Positions 1-15,563 of a stretch of 64,000 nucleotides of DNA are shown here, piece by piece. Source of the stretch: Dirofilaria immitis. Lineage: Eukaryota; Nematoda; Chromadorea; Rhabditida; Onchocercidae. A program made the translations under genes and the position numbers. Within the stretch, counting starts at the first letter, position 1. Each line of letters starts with the position of its first letter. The notes beneath the pieces were generated by a model. The model was not told the DNA's origin. It made no database searches and saw only the letters and a program-made list of their open reading frames with translations. The DNA lies in the NCBI GenBank assembly GCA_024305405.1, contig JAKNDB010000109.1, forward strand, positions 6,448,001 to 6,512,000. Direction: 5' to 3'.

Positions 1-3330
<3,330 letters not shown>

Positions 3331-6300
3331 ACTGACTAGCACTGAAATTTCAGCAGTTATTTTCAAAACGAACAGGAAAATATGACATGATAGCAAAAAA
3401 TGGACAGGAAAATGTGATTTTTTTTTTCAGACTTTCCACATGGAAATATAAAGTAGGAATACTGCTTTGAAGTAGAAATAACGAAGCACGGCAGAAATCC
3501 TTTAACTTGGAAGGTCTGTCATTTTTCGAAGTTTTGAGATTTTCACTGACTACAGGAACAAAACAAATCAGTCGAAAGAAAAACTGCTGATAACCAGAAT
3601 AAACGATGATCCTTGAATGAACCAAACAAAATGTAACCATCATATGCTATTCGATGGCTTAATATGTTAAAATATTTTTTCGTACTATGAAATATAAGAA
3701 TTGATGGCTACTGTTCTTATATAGACAGTATTTACTACTAATTGACAAGTAAGATAGACTTTCATTTTGTTATTTCGCATTTCTCTTTTTCAAAAAGTCG
3801 GAAAGAAATGGAATTTCTTGCAAATGAAAAGTAACACTTTACAAAAGATTAGAGCTTAAAATTTAAAGTCCGAAATTCAGAAGCGATAAATTCGTCCTGT
3901 TGACATACGAACGGCACAAAAAATCGATCGTTTCTGGAATCAGAAATGAAGGTATCATAAGATTTGAAAATGTCTCGCAAATTCTAATGATTTAAAAAAA
4001 AATTATATTTCGTGTTTTAATAGCGTGTTTAATGTTTGCAAGGATGTAAACAGACATAAATAATATGACAACAAAGATGATTGCGGATGAGTTGAGTCTT
4101 GTAAAACATAGCGCTGATTTCGTTATAATGGATAAAGTAGAGAAAAGTAAGAAACTACTTATACCGCAGTTTATAGCCAGTAAGCAAAGAAATGTTGAAT
4201 TTTATGGGCTCGTGATCTATCCATGAAGTGGACAGATGTCCATAATCATTTCAAATATATCAATATCAGAAATCCCAAAATAATTGCTTCTGTTTCATAT
4301 CCAACGAACAGTGTTGGCATAAGGATGAGTTATCGAAAAGATAATTCATCGAAAAGATAATTCAGGATCAAAATGATAAAAATGGGAAAAGTTTGGCAAG
4401 GGCATTCCAGATACAAACAGAAATTGTTGATTGAATAGTTACGATTATATAAGAACAAAGTATGAGTACAATAATAATTTAATAATAGTAATAATAATAT
4501 AGCAGTATGATGCTTATAAAAGTTTTTTAATAATGCTAATGTTAATTATTCCAATATTGTCCGAAAAAAATAAAAACTTTCCATGAATATACTTCCTTAA
4601 TCCTGAAAAAATCTGAAGAACTGGGTTTACTCCGGCAAAAGATAAAAACAGCTAGCAGTAGAAGTCTCAATCAAGGACATTTACTAGTAATTTCAAAAGT
4701 TCTATGGGAAGACTTCCTTTCCCGTAATTTGCAAATCTCTCTATTTCAACATTTGCTGGACCAGTATTCATACAAGAATAAAGATTTCATCTCGGATTTT
4801 CCTAATAACTAATGACCCAAACTACTGCAATTGCTTTTATTCTTGATATAAGAAAATTCAAAATCTTCTTCATAAAACAGTTTTCAACGGATACACAATC
4901 GAAATGGAGTGTGAGGTTCTTGTATTGACAAGCACAATCATACTGACGGGAAATAGCTTTTTGATAATCGTTAATACTATCGAAATCAGCATTTTTTTTT
5001 CAATTTGCATAAAGACAAACAGATTTCTATTCCTTGCTGAGTTATATGAAGTGCAATATTTTCCACTCCGTTTTACGATTTAAGGCTGAATTTACATATT
5101 AGGTAAATTTAAATAGTACTAATTATAACTACTATAATTTTTTGCATTTGCATCGGGTGAAAAATTGAACCTATATGTATATCCGGAATGTGGAGAAATT
5201 GACGTGCTAATGCACTTCTTTACAAATTTTTTTTCCTTATCATGTTAAATGAAAATTTGGGATATCCTCGAAATATTCTAAAATTTCTAAACGAATGTCT
5301 TCCAGTTGATTTTCCACAGTTTTAGCTAAGATTCATTCCAAACAAAAGAACAAAATTTTTCAATCAAATCCCACAAACGAGAGATTGTTTAGTTCATATA
5401 TTTTTCAATACATAAAATTTTCAATGTAATCAGATTTCCAATTTTTAATTCTATATCCTTCTGGTGGAAATTAAGTCGACGGAAAGTGATTGGCATAAGG
5501 TGATGAAGAATGTCTGGTGACAAATGCAAAAAAAAAAAACTATGATTTTTAAAGAAGAGGAATGATGAAATTTTATATAATGAATAGATACGGTAGGCAA
5601 AAGAATGAGGTTTATCAAAAATAGAAGTAAACTAGAGTGAAATTAAACCCAAAGTTTACCAATACTGATTGCGATTTAGTTTTGCAACTATTAAATTTAG
5701 TTACAAAAAGAATGAAGCGGAATAATACAGCTTTAAAAAATGTATTGAAGCTATGAAAATAATCGAATGCAACTTTGTGAATTCATCGATGAGCCTCGGC
5801 AACTCTGTTTTAGCAGTTAAAAACAGATTAGGATCTTGACATAGCAGTTGCAAAATACGGGAAGAGTCTGCTATCTCTCTAAACGATAGATTCATTTAAA
5901 AATATCATAGTAAACTTGGATACTTTTTCAGTTTCATTCCTGAAATTGAAGAAGCTTTTTACAAATGTTATGTATACATATTTTAAATGCTTTTCGAAAC
6001 ATGTTTTTCTGAAAAAAATGTGATTCTTCAAGGTAGCAAAAGTATTCCATAACAAGCCAACATCAAGATTTTGATCCAGAAATTTTTTCTCTTATGAAAA
6101 AAAACATATTGAGCATCCTTTTTAAATAATGTACGCGAATAGGAATATGAAAAGGGTAGCCGAAAGAAGACTGAATCGTTGAACTCCCTGAGAAGGATAA
6201 CTAGTTAAGTTGACCGGAACCACAAGTTTTCTAATTACCGGAAATTCTGTTCCATGCTGAGTAGTCACCTTTTTTGCCGTTGCTTTCGTTGAATAAAAAA

Positions 6301-7439
6301 ATTAATGAAATATTATAATCACTTGTACGGTAATAAAAGGTCTCCTCCCTTCTATCTCCCATACTTTAAAAAAATACAGCAATTACGGAATGTTGGGGAA
6401 TTTTTGTCATTGTAATTCAAGCAGAGCAATTCAATGTCTTAGACTCATTTAAATAAAAATTTGAAAAAAGCTTATATATATATATATAAGCTAGAAATCT
6501 TTCCTCATATATATACTTAAAAATGTGTGAGAAAAGTAATTTTCTACTATTTTAATAGCAAGAGCGATTTTAAACAGACGACTGTAATATCGATATCAAT
6601 GGATATTAAACTTAACTTGGCAAAACGTTTAATCTGCTCACAAATTTTCCATGTAACAGAAGCATTTAATCTGCTAATAAAATGAGAAATCAGATGCCTC
6701 TGTGTCTCGATAACGACTGAAAATGACGACATACTGATAGCAATTATTTCCTAACTTTCGTTAGCCAAAACCTATGGATAGTAAATCATGAATTTTTGCA
6801 GCCAAATTCCAGAACAATTACGGATAATTATATTTGCAATCAAAAATTCAAAACTCAAGATTCGCAAAACCATTTCTAAATGAAATAAGATGAATGCATA
6901 AATATTCTGTCAAATTCTGGTGTCAAGAAGTTTAATTTATGAACAGATAGACAAGAAAAACAGATGCTGAGTAAAAATATAATTTGTTGAGCAAATTCTA
7001 CGATAACAAACGAGGAAATGGTCTAAAATCGCATAAATTTCCATCCACTTCCAGACAACATTATGATGCTTGACAATGGTTTACTTACATCCGGTTCTCA
7101 TTGCGAATCTTACAAGAAAAAAGGCTCGAAGATACATGGACTTTTCACATAGTTTAATGGAAGTTTAAAAGAAATGAACATTAATCGGTAGATTTGTAGC
7201 AATCAAGAAATGAATGAAAAGTTAACTATAATATTTATATGCCTATACAATATTTCCAACGATATGGAATGGACAATTGAAGAGAGTTTTTTATTTCGTT
7301 GCGGGTTCGGGTAACCAAAGATGGAGTGAGTGACAGTAACATCGTTACTGGTATTAGTAAAGGCATATAATGTCACGTATAAGAAAATTATTATTCGATA
7401 ACAATAAGCGGTTAAAACAGATTTTCTTACCCGACATGT
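3331..7439. other. AT-rich upstream region of egl-19, no gene seen
   Basis: No conserved coding stretch was recognised on either strand; the open frames are short and look like chance. It is immediately upstream of the egl-19 start exon and so probably holds its promoter and perhaps 5' noncoding exons. A 24-base perfect palindrome, agcttata...tataagct, lies at 6469-6492 within a TA run. Confidence 0.6.
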
Positions 7440-8160
7440 AGAAGGGCTAGTTCATTTGTTCTCGAGGAACAGTTCCTTCCATCAACGAGCTACCCGACAA
7501 TACAACGCAAATTCTCCCCTTCACTATTGATTTCTGCGGAAACAGAATGATCAGAAATAGTAGATGCAACCGAGATCGCACTAGCAGTAGTTGTAGTAGC
7601 AGCAACACTTTTAACGCAAAGCTGGCAAGATGAGCTCTCCTACCAACTCTTCAAAACTCGATTCCACTGCATTCAGTGGGGTGGCATGTCTATATTATCC
7701 CTGAAAGTACGTTGAAGTAAGAGCAGCGCCTTGCTCGTCCATTTTGCCTCAGCTGCTGTTGCCACTGCTGTGCTGCAAGCCTTTGTTCATATGTCGTACC
7801 AGTCTTGCTGCTAGCTAGTTATCTATGCCATCCAGGACTGCAGCTAGCCGCTCATTCAAACATCTCCTTCCTCATCCAGCCCCTTCAATCAAAGCGAGGC
7901 ACCAGCAACAACAGCAGCAACAGCACTAGCCAAGTAGCCAGGGGCCTCTCTTCATTAACCAGCGGCCTTCTCCTCTTGAGTGAGATGACGACGACCCTGT
8001 TAACTCCCTCCCAATCGTCTTAGTCCCTCCATCCTTTATGCTTCTTCACCGATAATGTTAATAATAGTGACGGCGATTGCTGCTGCAGTCTGGCATAGCG
8101 AGTACCGCATCCGCATTGTTGCAGACGGCATTATTTTGTACTTCTTTCAATCCAGCTATA
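7440..8160. promoter_or_regulatory. GC-richer island upstream of egl-19, candidate promoter or 5' noncoding exon
   Basis: Base composition changes abruptly from the AT-rich flanks to a stretch rich in CAG/CTG-like trinucleotides and CG dinucleotides. Open frames here (for example 7805-8023 plus) are low complexity and match no family I recognise. The only nearby annotated start on the minus strand is egl-19, about 4 kb away. Promoter or alternative first exon is inference from composition and position. Confidence 0.3.
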
Positions 8161-8752
8161 ATCTTCATGTTTCGTAAGCATTACTTTAACTGATATATAA
8201 TAAACAAAATGACATGAATTAGTGTAAGAAACTATAAGTATTTTCAACCACAATACCATCAATAGGGCCCTACCACTAATAACACTGATATTCTCATCGC
8301 AGTTTTGATTAGAATGTGAACCATAGCAATTACCAGTTACTTATCATGTCCCGCAATTCACACAGCAAAATTTACATACATTTAAGCTAATCTACCGCTA
8401 CATGCACTATTACTTCGACCACATAACAGTTTGGAGGTGATTTTCGAGACTCGACCAGAAATTTTGCTAAATTTGACAGTCAGAAAATTAATCTGGGTAT
8501 ACGTTTTGGTGATCGCATAACATTTGTTAATCAAATACACAGTGAAGAAATTATTAGCTTACGAGGCGACCCATGCGAATGAAGACCTATGATACAAATA
8601 TATGCAATTTTATAACCGCCAGCAAAAGAGTTTTCTTTGATTAAAATTCTCAATGTGATGTTTTGCTGTAAGCCACAGAAATAGATCTTAATGTTATGTG
8701 CTTCGTCCAATAATAATTTTTAAAGTAACAAAACAAGGATAACGGATACAAA

Positions 8753-9632
8753 TCAATCGAAAAGCCCGAACCCCATATCTTCATCGGGCTCTTCCTTTTT
8801 CCCTTTCTTTTCTTCCTTCTCCATTGGTGACTTTATGACAGTACAATCTTCGGTATCCGCAGAGGAAGTAGTAACAGTAGTACCACCTGTTAAAATAATA
8901 TTAACTGAAATAGAAATGTAATGGTACTTGAATGTACAAAAATAAAATGCAATTAAAAATCCTTTAATTGAATCCAGCCAATTCATAAGAATAAAAAGAC
9001 GCTAAACTAGTTTTTCTTTTTCGATCCGAATTCCTTACATAAAGTTTAGGGATGACGAAGAAAACGGAATTATTTGACGAATATTGGAAAAAGATCGTCA
9101 TTTTCTGTCCAACACATACTTTCTTGTCCCATGAAAAATAGCAATTATCAATTTATGATCATTAATATGGTTTAAGTTCTTTTCTAGCCTATAATTAGAT
9201 CAGGACTCTTAACTGGAATCCAAGTTTATTCATAAATATAATTGTTTCTTTTCAAATAGGGATTTGAAGAAGTCGCATCGTACAATTCTTTTTTCATGAA
9301 GTTTTCAAAGTCAAGAGAAACTATTTTTGGACCGATAAAGACATAAAACTAAAGACTCATTATACAAAATAACAGGGATACTGATACATGGCAGAGCTGG
9401 TGATAATGATGTGAGATATCTTGATCCTTCAATTATTAATTCATCCAGTGTTTTTCTTTGCATTTTCGTAATAATTTAATTTCTTCAATTTTATTTAATT
9501 TTAATAATCTTCAATTTTATTATGTTCGCAATCGACATCCACTGATCTGAGAATATTTTCAATATCGTTCACTGTCATATGATGATGTTTAGTCCCCATC
9601 ATTTCCAGCATATACGCTAATACGTATCTCAT
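8753..9632 (-). CDS. Diverged 60S acidic ribosomal protein P2-like copy, frame interrupted
   Basis: P2 is part of the ribosomal stalk that recruits translation factors. Three blocks are recognisable on the minus strand: an N-terminus from the ATG at 9632 (MRYVLAYMLEMMG, then DIENILRSVDVD); a middle block near 9460-9382 (TLDELIIEGSRYLTSL); and, after an intron with matching phase (donor 9381, acceptor before 8886), a C-terminus ending DEDMGFGLFD. That tail is the invariant stalk tail that binds elongation factors. Between the first two blocks the frame is broken: a roughly 26-base near-duplication around aataaaattgaaga adds a length not divisible by three, and a further 1-base shift follows. 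The usual Ala-rich hinge is missing; a Ser/Thr and Lys/Glu-rich segment replaces it. It could be a functional divergent paralog with consensus indels or a young pseudogene. A TTTCAG acceptor lies 20 bases upstream of the ATG. Confidence 0.62.
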
Positions 9633-10377
9633 CGCCGTACAGCAGATATTTCCTGAAATGTTGATAGAAGCATTCCATTTCTTAAAAAGGTATTGTATTT
9701 GTGAATTTCTTCCGAGAATGGAAAACAAAATAGACTGAAGCAATACTAAAATAAGGTTAATGAACTTCCTCATTCTCAAATCTAATACATTTTCATAATC
9801 GCTTCCTTAATGTTGCTAACATATTACACATAAACGAGGTGCTCGCCACAATGTCGAGCTAAGAATTCCCATTTGCAACGAAACCATTTAAAGTGATGTG
9901 GATGTTATCTCAGCAATCCCCACTGTCTAAAATTTGTGCTTCTTATTAATAAAAAGCGACGAAACAATCAAAGAAATGCGCGTTACAAATCCTACGAATA
10001 AACTAAACTGACGCCAGTTTTCCATAACACTATAAAAGCGCACCGCTTAACTCATTTATCTATCTTATGTCAGGTAAAACATTGGTTAGAACCAAACGAA
10101 AATTATTAAATGGAAACCATATAACGAAATAATGTATCCGCAATAACCCATGTCATCCTCTTCCACTCACCTAGCAGGATAACCAACAGCAACCACTTGA
10201 CCTATCCATTTATTCGACAATTATTGCTTGGCCCTTACTCCAGTCACGTTGAAAACTGTTAGTTTTAAAATGTTATAGCATGAATTACTTGGACATTGGT
10301 ATTAACTAAAAGGTATCGAAAAAATAAGATGCGTGGTTGCTACTCTGAATTTAAGACTAAATAATCTGATAGCGGAC
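9633..10377. other. Intergenic DNA between the P2-like copy and the inverted-repeat element
   Basis: AT-rich sequence with no recognised gene. It forms the left flank of the inverted-repeat element; I could not recognise retrotransposon sequence here matching the relic on the right flank. Confidence 0.6.
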
Positions 10378-11273
10378 ATATATAGTTAACGTTGACAGTA
10401 TCAACTCCAACAAGTGAATATCTTTAGCATGAAGTATGCACAGGTTTATTAATTGCTCTTTAGTGCTATATATAAGAATTAAAGAAATGAACTTTCCAAC
10501 CTGACACGATATCCATTCAATACATATCGGATGTGACACGATATCCATTCAATACATATCGGATGTTAGATTTTATCTCGAGTAACAAAACAGAAATACC
10601 GCAAATAGCAAATGAAACTAGGTATATTGTGGAATGAATGACGATAGTGCTGTCCCTATTATATGCACTGGTGAAAGTGTACGAACAAAATGATACAACA
10701 TCATTTGTATGATTAAAAGTCAGATCCATATATATATACATAACAAAGATAGAATTTTGGATATATGGGATAAGCTTCGTTAACCCATTGCTGGTTCGTT
10801 TGGCTAAGAGGGAAAAGACGATGTGTGGTATTGCCGCTATTTTGTTCGTTGTTATGTTATTAAATTAATTTTCAGCTGTTCTTTGTCACTTATTTTAGTG
10901 AAATTTGCTGAATATTGTGTCCGATTCATGTGAGATTCGATTCATTCATTTTGCTGCTATATTGAAGCAATTACTGTGAAGTCACGAACAGAAATAGAGA
11001 AAAAATTGATCATTTTCTGAGTCTTAGAAAACATCGCGGATAGCCGATGCTGTAAAAGCTAGCCTCGCAAAAGCAAAAAGAAATTAGTAATCCAGATTTA
11101 CTCAAACAATATGTGCAAACGTTCGGAATTCAGTTGGATGAGAATATTATTGATAAGTCGAAGTGCAGTGGAAGGAGAGAAATAATTTTCTATCCGTCCT
11201 AATCGGTGTTAAGCTCTCGCAAAAAAATAAGCTATCAAACTAAAAATCTTATTTGATGCTAGAGCTAATACAT
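10378..11273 (+). repeat. Left inverted arm of the 5.2-kb element
   Basis: Reverse complement of 14668-15563. It contains a 49-codon open stretch at 11056-11202 (plus) with ordinary amino-acid composition (KQYVQTFGIQLDENIIDKS), ending at a TAA. A stop directly precedes it in frame, but a neighbouring frame is open further upstream, so it may be a decayed or indel-broken coding fragment. I do not recognise its family. Confidence 0.9.
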
Positions 11274-14200
11274 ATTTCTTCTTTCTGAAGACTTTTATAT
11301 GGATTAATGTTGCATTAATGAGACCAATGTCTTTACAGCTTAATATTCTTGCATTAAAAGTGATATTTTTCTTGAATCAATAATGTTAGCATATGGCGAA
11401 ATCAGCAAATGATTTCTAACCGCTTCTTGCTATTATTGCCATTATTTTAATCAACACAAAAAGGATCAGCCTGTTTTTATCTTTTGTTGTTTTTTACATA
11501 TTACGGCCAAAGTTTTTGACACCTTTGCACTTTTTAGATTACAAATAGTTTCGAACTTTTCCAGTACATGAGATTGTTTCCTGCGAAACGGGTTTGATTT
11601 TTCCTATCCGCTGTTATCTTTATCACGCGTTTTATTTTCCAACATCACCTCGGTAAAATCAGTCTTCCCACAACGCACGATGTGATCGAGTATCATTCGC
11701 TTTTTGACATTGCATATAGTTAAGCACTTTCAGATGATCAAGAATTTTGGATCATGCTTCATCGACTGCTTTTTTGACAGAGTGAACAGATCGCTTTTCT
11801 TACGAGCTGTCGTGAAAGGTTTATCTTGTGATGTTGAGGAATTGGAAACTTGAATGGAGATTTGTTATGTAACGAAGTTTTTATTATAATGGATTTTATT
11901 CGTCATAACTACAATACATAAATTCGTCGAGGAATATCGACAATCGATAGCTTGAATTCCTCTTTAATTTTAAAAAAGTTATTTGAAACTTATTGATGTT
12001 GGAGTTATAGAGTTGAATTGAGTGCGCGGTAACGCACAATGAGAGCAAAGTCATAGGATCAAAAGGAGATGTGTATGAATTGACCTTTCAACCGATAACT
12101 TCCCTTTTGTATTCATAGTTTATAATGCCTTAATCAACGCCTTATGACCTGAAGGATAATAAGTCAAAATCTGAATAGTTACAATGCTTTAAATAACACC
12201 CTTCACATAAAAATCGACGTTTAAAAGGATGATTTCGTGTTTGGAAAATGTGAATCAAAACAATTTAATACTACAAAATATTGCAAAATCACTTGATTAT
12301 ACCGAAATACTTAATAGTTATTCCGACACGAGCAACCATATTGCACAATATATTGCGTAAATAGCCGATCAAAACTTTAGTCGATAAGTTATCAGCAACC
12401 TAAATTGTACAGTTAATATTACTGCGTGTGAATAATGCGTTCATTGTTTTTGAATTCTGTTTTTCTCCGATTACTGTACAGTTTAATTATTTACGTCAGC
12501 TTTTTGAAATCTCTTATAGAAGAGTTGACCCTGCTATTCGGGTACAATATATCATATGAAGACAGTGGAAAGAATCGCACATTGCTTTCTCTCACTGTAC
12601 CCTGACCTTAAAGCAGCTAATACTTAATTTGTAGTTCGATTAAAATGTGTCCATTGCCTCCGTGATAATTGTGGACATAAAAGTCAATGTATAAACAGAA
12701 GTTTTATTGAATAAGTTTTCCTTAGCAGATATATTGGAAACATTTTCTGCCTCGATAACTTCAGTAGATTAGAAAAATCGATCATTACGCATTTTCAAAA
12801 GTAATCCTCATTCTAGAACATTTTCCGTTTTTCTTGTATTTCCTGAGCTTAGTGACTAGGATAGAAACTAGGATAGGATCTTTCTTGCTTTTATACAGTC
12901 ATTAACTGATTCTGACTTCTTCATTTGTTCATCAGATTTTGAATAAACCGCAACCATAGTTTTTCTCAGTTTCTTGCAAATTCTATCAGTATCACTGCTT
13001 TCGTGATAACTGCAAGCTTGTCTTGCTTGCAGTTCGCATTCTTCCTCTCGCTGATTCAGTCCTTTTTAGGTCAGTTGTCACTATCCTCCCTCAGCTAATC
13101 AGGACCGTGTTGCCAATTTTGTTTATTTTCTAACCCTAGAGATGACAAACCCGAACGCGCCGCAATTTCTGCAGAAATATTATGCGTTCGTACGTATTGG
13201 AAGGTAGTTTTTGAACAATAAATTTCGACGAGGCAATTTTCTACAAAATGATCGTTTTTGTCCTTTTAATTTTCATCTCAAGATACATAGAAAATCTCAC
13301 CAAAGGGACTTTATATATGAAATTGCTTGCTTATGAAATCTATTTCACTAACAGTTGCCGCAGTTAATAATTAATTCGAATCGCGGGGTTGTAAACAGTT
13401 TTAGAGGACAATTTTTTTGATGTTATTGATCAATTTCCTCTTATTTATGTCTCCTTTTGTTCGGAATCTTTCAATACTTCATACTATTTGTATCTTCATT
13501 TCTATAATTTTTATAAACATAATTTTAATGTTAAAAAAATTCAGCATAAACCTCTACGGAATAGCAATGAACAGTAATGTATTATAAAATTTCCCATTTT
13601 GTTTGAAAAAGCAAAATATGCTTTCATAAATATATATTTTATCTATTATATAGTTCCATTATAATTCAGAAGCATTCCTATTAAATTCTTTTCGTTTGCT
13701 AAAATTCCTTTTATATTCATTTATTTTCGTATATGAAGCAGCTATTTGATTTCCTATAAGTTTTCAATACTTCTGGTGAGGAATATATCAACAAGTATAT
13801 TGTTCACATAGCTTTTCCTGTAATCTAGAACTGAACCTCCATCAGTTATCTGATCATAGCTGCTGATTTTACTTAGAAGTGTCCTGCTGAGTTCATATTT
13901 TACTAAATTAGTTATATCAACTTTTTGTTCATGTCATTAACCGACAAGAATTTTCAACAGCCGCGTCTGTAAGGGAAGATCTTTCCGAAATTTAATTTCT
14001 TTCGAATATAAGAAGAGAATTTTCTCCTATGTTGGGCTTAGATGATACTATAAACACAATATCGTGCCTATACAAAGGTTGAATCAAACGAGCAATACAA
14101 AAGAATACCAAACACGAACACAGAACAATTCAAAGAATATGAACAATGTCGTAACGCCTACTGATAGGTCGTGTTTTTCCTTGGGGTTTGTCATTCTTCC

Positions 14201-14667
14201 TTCGCAAAGCCACTGCTGCTTCTCGTGCCCTTGAATTTTAGCTCCCGTTGCCGTCGAATTGTCCCTCGAACCGTTGCTCTATTTGACAGTCGAGTCGTGG
14301 TGGATTTGTTCCTCCGAACTGCTGCTCCTATCCGATCTGACTGGTCGTCGAATCGTCGTTGTTGAAATTTACTTCAAATTTGGGTGAACTGCAATCGCTC
14401 CCTTATATATCCTTCGGCTTGTCGACCTTAGACGGATTGATCTCATTCTATTGACCGGTGAGTGATCGTGTGCTTTGATTGAGAACATTTTTATATCTCT
14501 TTTAGCTTACTGATCTCATGATTTTGCAGAGCTATTTACAGCAATGCCTTTTTTTTTAACATTTTTATCTAAATATAACTATCTAAATGGCTTTCGCCAA
14601 CACCATCTATCAACTTTTGGAGCATTATTACCTCTTCTAAAAACCTCATTCAGATTCTTTCCGTTTC

Positions 14668-15563
14668 ATGTATTAGCTCTAGCATCAAATAAGATTTTTA
14701 GTTTGATAGCTTATTTTTTGCGAGAGCTTAACACCGATTAGGACGGATAGAAAATTATTTCTCTCCTTCCACTGCACTTCGACTTATCAATAATATTCTC
14801 ATCCAACTGAATTCCGAACGTTTGCACATATTGTTTGAGTAAATCTGGATTACTAATTTCTTTTTGCTTTTGCGAGGCTAGCTTTTACAGCATCGGCTAT
14901 CCGCGATGTTTTCTAAGACTCAGAAAATGATCAATTTTTTCTCTATTTCTGTTCGTGACTTCACAGTAATTGCTTCAATATAGCAGCAAAATGAATGAAT
15001 CGAATCTCACATGAATCGGACACAATATTCAGCAAATTTCACTAAAATAAGTGACAAAGAACAGCTGAAAATTAATTTAATAACATAACAACGAACAAAA
15101 TAGCGGCAATACCACACATCGTCTTTTCCCTCTTAGCCAAACGAACCAGCAATGGGTTAACGAAGCTTATCCCATATATCCAAAATTCTATCTTTGTTAT
15201 GTATATATATATGGATCTGACTTTTAATCATACAAATGATGTTGTATCATTTTGTTCGTACACTTTCACCAGTGCATATAATAGGGACAGCACTATCGTC
15301 ATTCATTCCACAATATACCTAGTTTCATTTGCTATTTGCGGTATTTCTGTTTTGTTACTCGAGATAAAATCTAACATCCGATATGTATTGAATGGATATC
15401 GTGTCACATCCGATATGTATTGAATGGATATCGTGTCAGGTTGGAAAGTTCATTTCTTTAATTCTTATATATAGCACTAAAAGAGCAATTAATAAACCTG
15501 TGCATACTTCATGCTAAAGATATTCACTTGTTGGAGTTGATACTGTCAACGTTAACTATATAT
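14668..15563 (-). repeat. Right inverted arm of the 5.2-kb element
   Basis: Reverse complement of the left arm. The frame at 15199-15423 (plus) is the same as that at 10517-10741 (minus), which exposes the inversion. The arm ends at 15563, and the next base begins sequence related to a BEL/Pao retrotransposon. Confidence 0.9.

Larger units (their letters stand above)
10378..15563. mobile_element. Inverted-repeat (foldback-like) element, 5186 bases, no transposase seen
   Basis: Two 896-base arms (10378-11273 and 14668-15563) are near-perfect reverse complements enclosing a 3.4-kb interior. Identity stops sharply at both arm ends. The differences I noticed between arms are homopolymer lengths, so the structure is young or homogenised. 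Both arms contain the same internal 32-base direct duplication (left copy 10498-10561). The interior has no frame over about 65 codons and no motif I recognise; the minus strand of 14170-14365 reads as a short Arg/Ser-rich stretch. No clear target-site duplication was found. This could be a non-autonomous foldback transposon or a local inverted duplication. A partial second copy lies at 24682-28621. Confidence 0.75.

Noticed and set aside
11257..11273. 16-base match (ctagagctaatacat) to a universally conserved 18S rRNA segment at the arm/interior junction, also present inverted at 14668
   Set aside because: Flanking sequence shows no further rRNA similarity on either side, so it is more likely chance than an rDNA fragment.
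14171..14741. Two plus-strand frames repeated at 27581-28151
   Set aside because: Their repetition reflects the element duplication, not conservation. They have no known motif, and one crosses the arm boundary.
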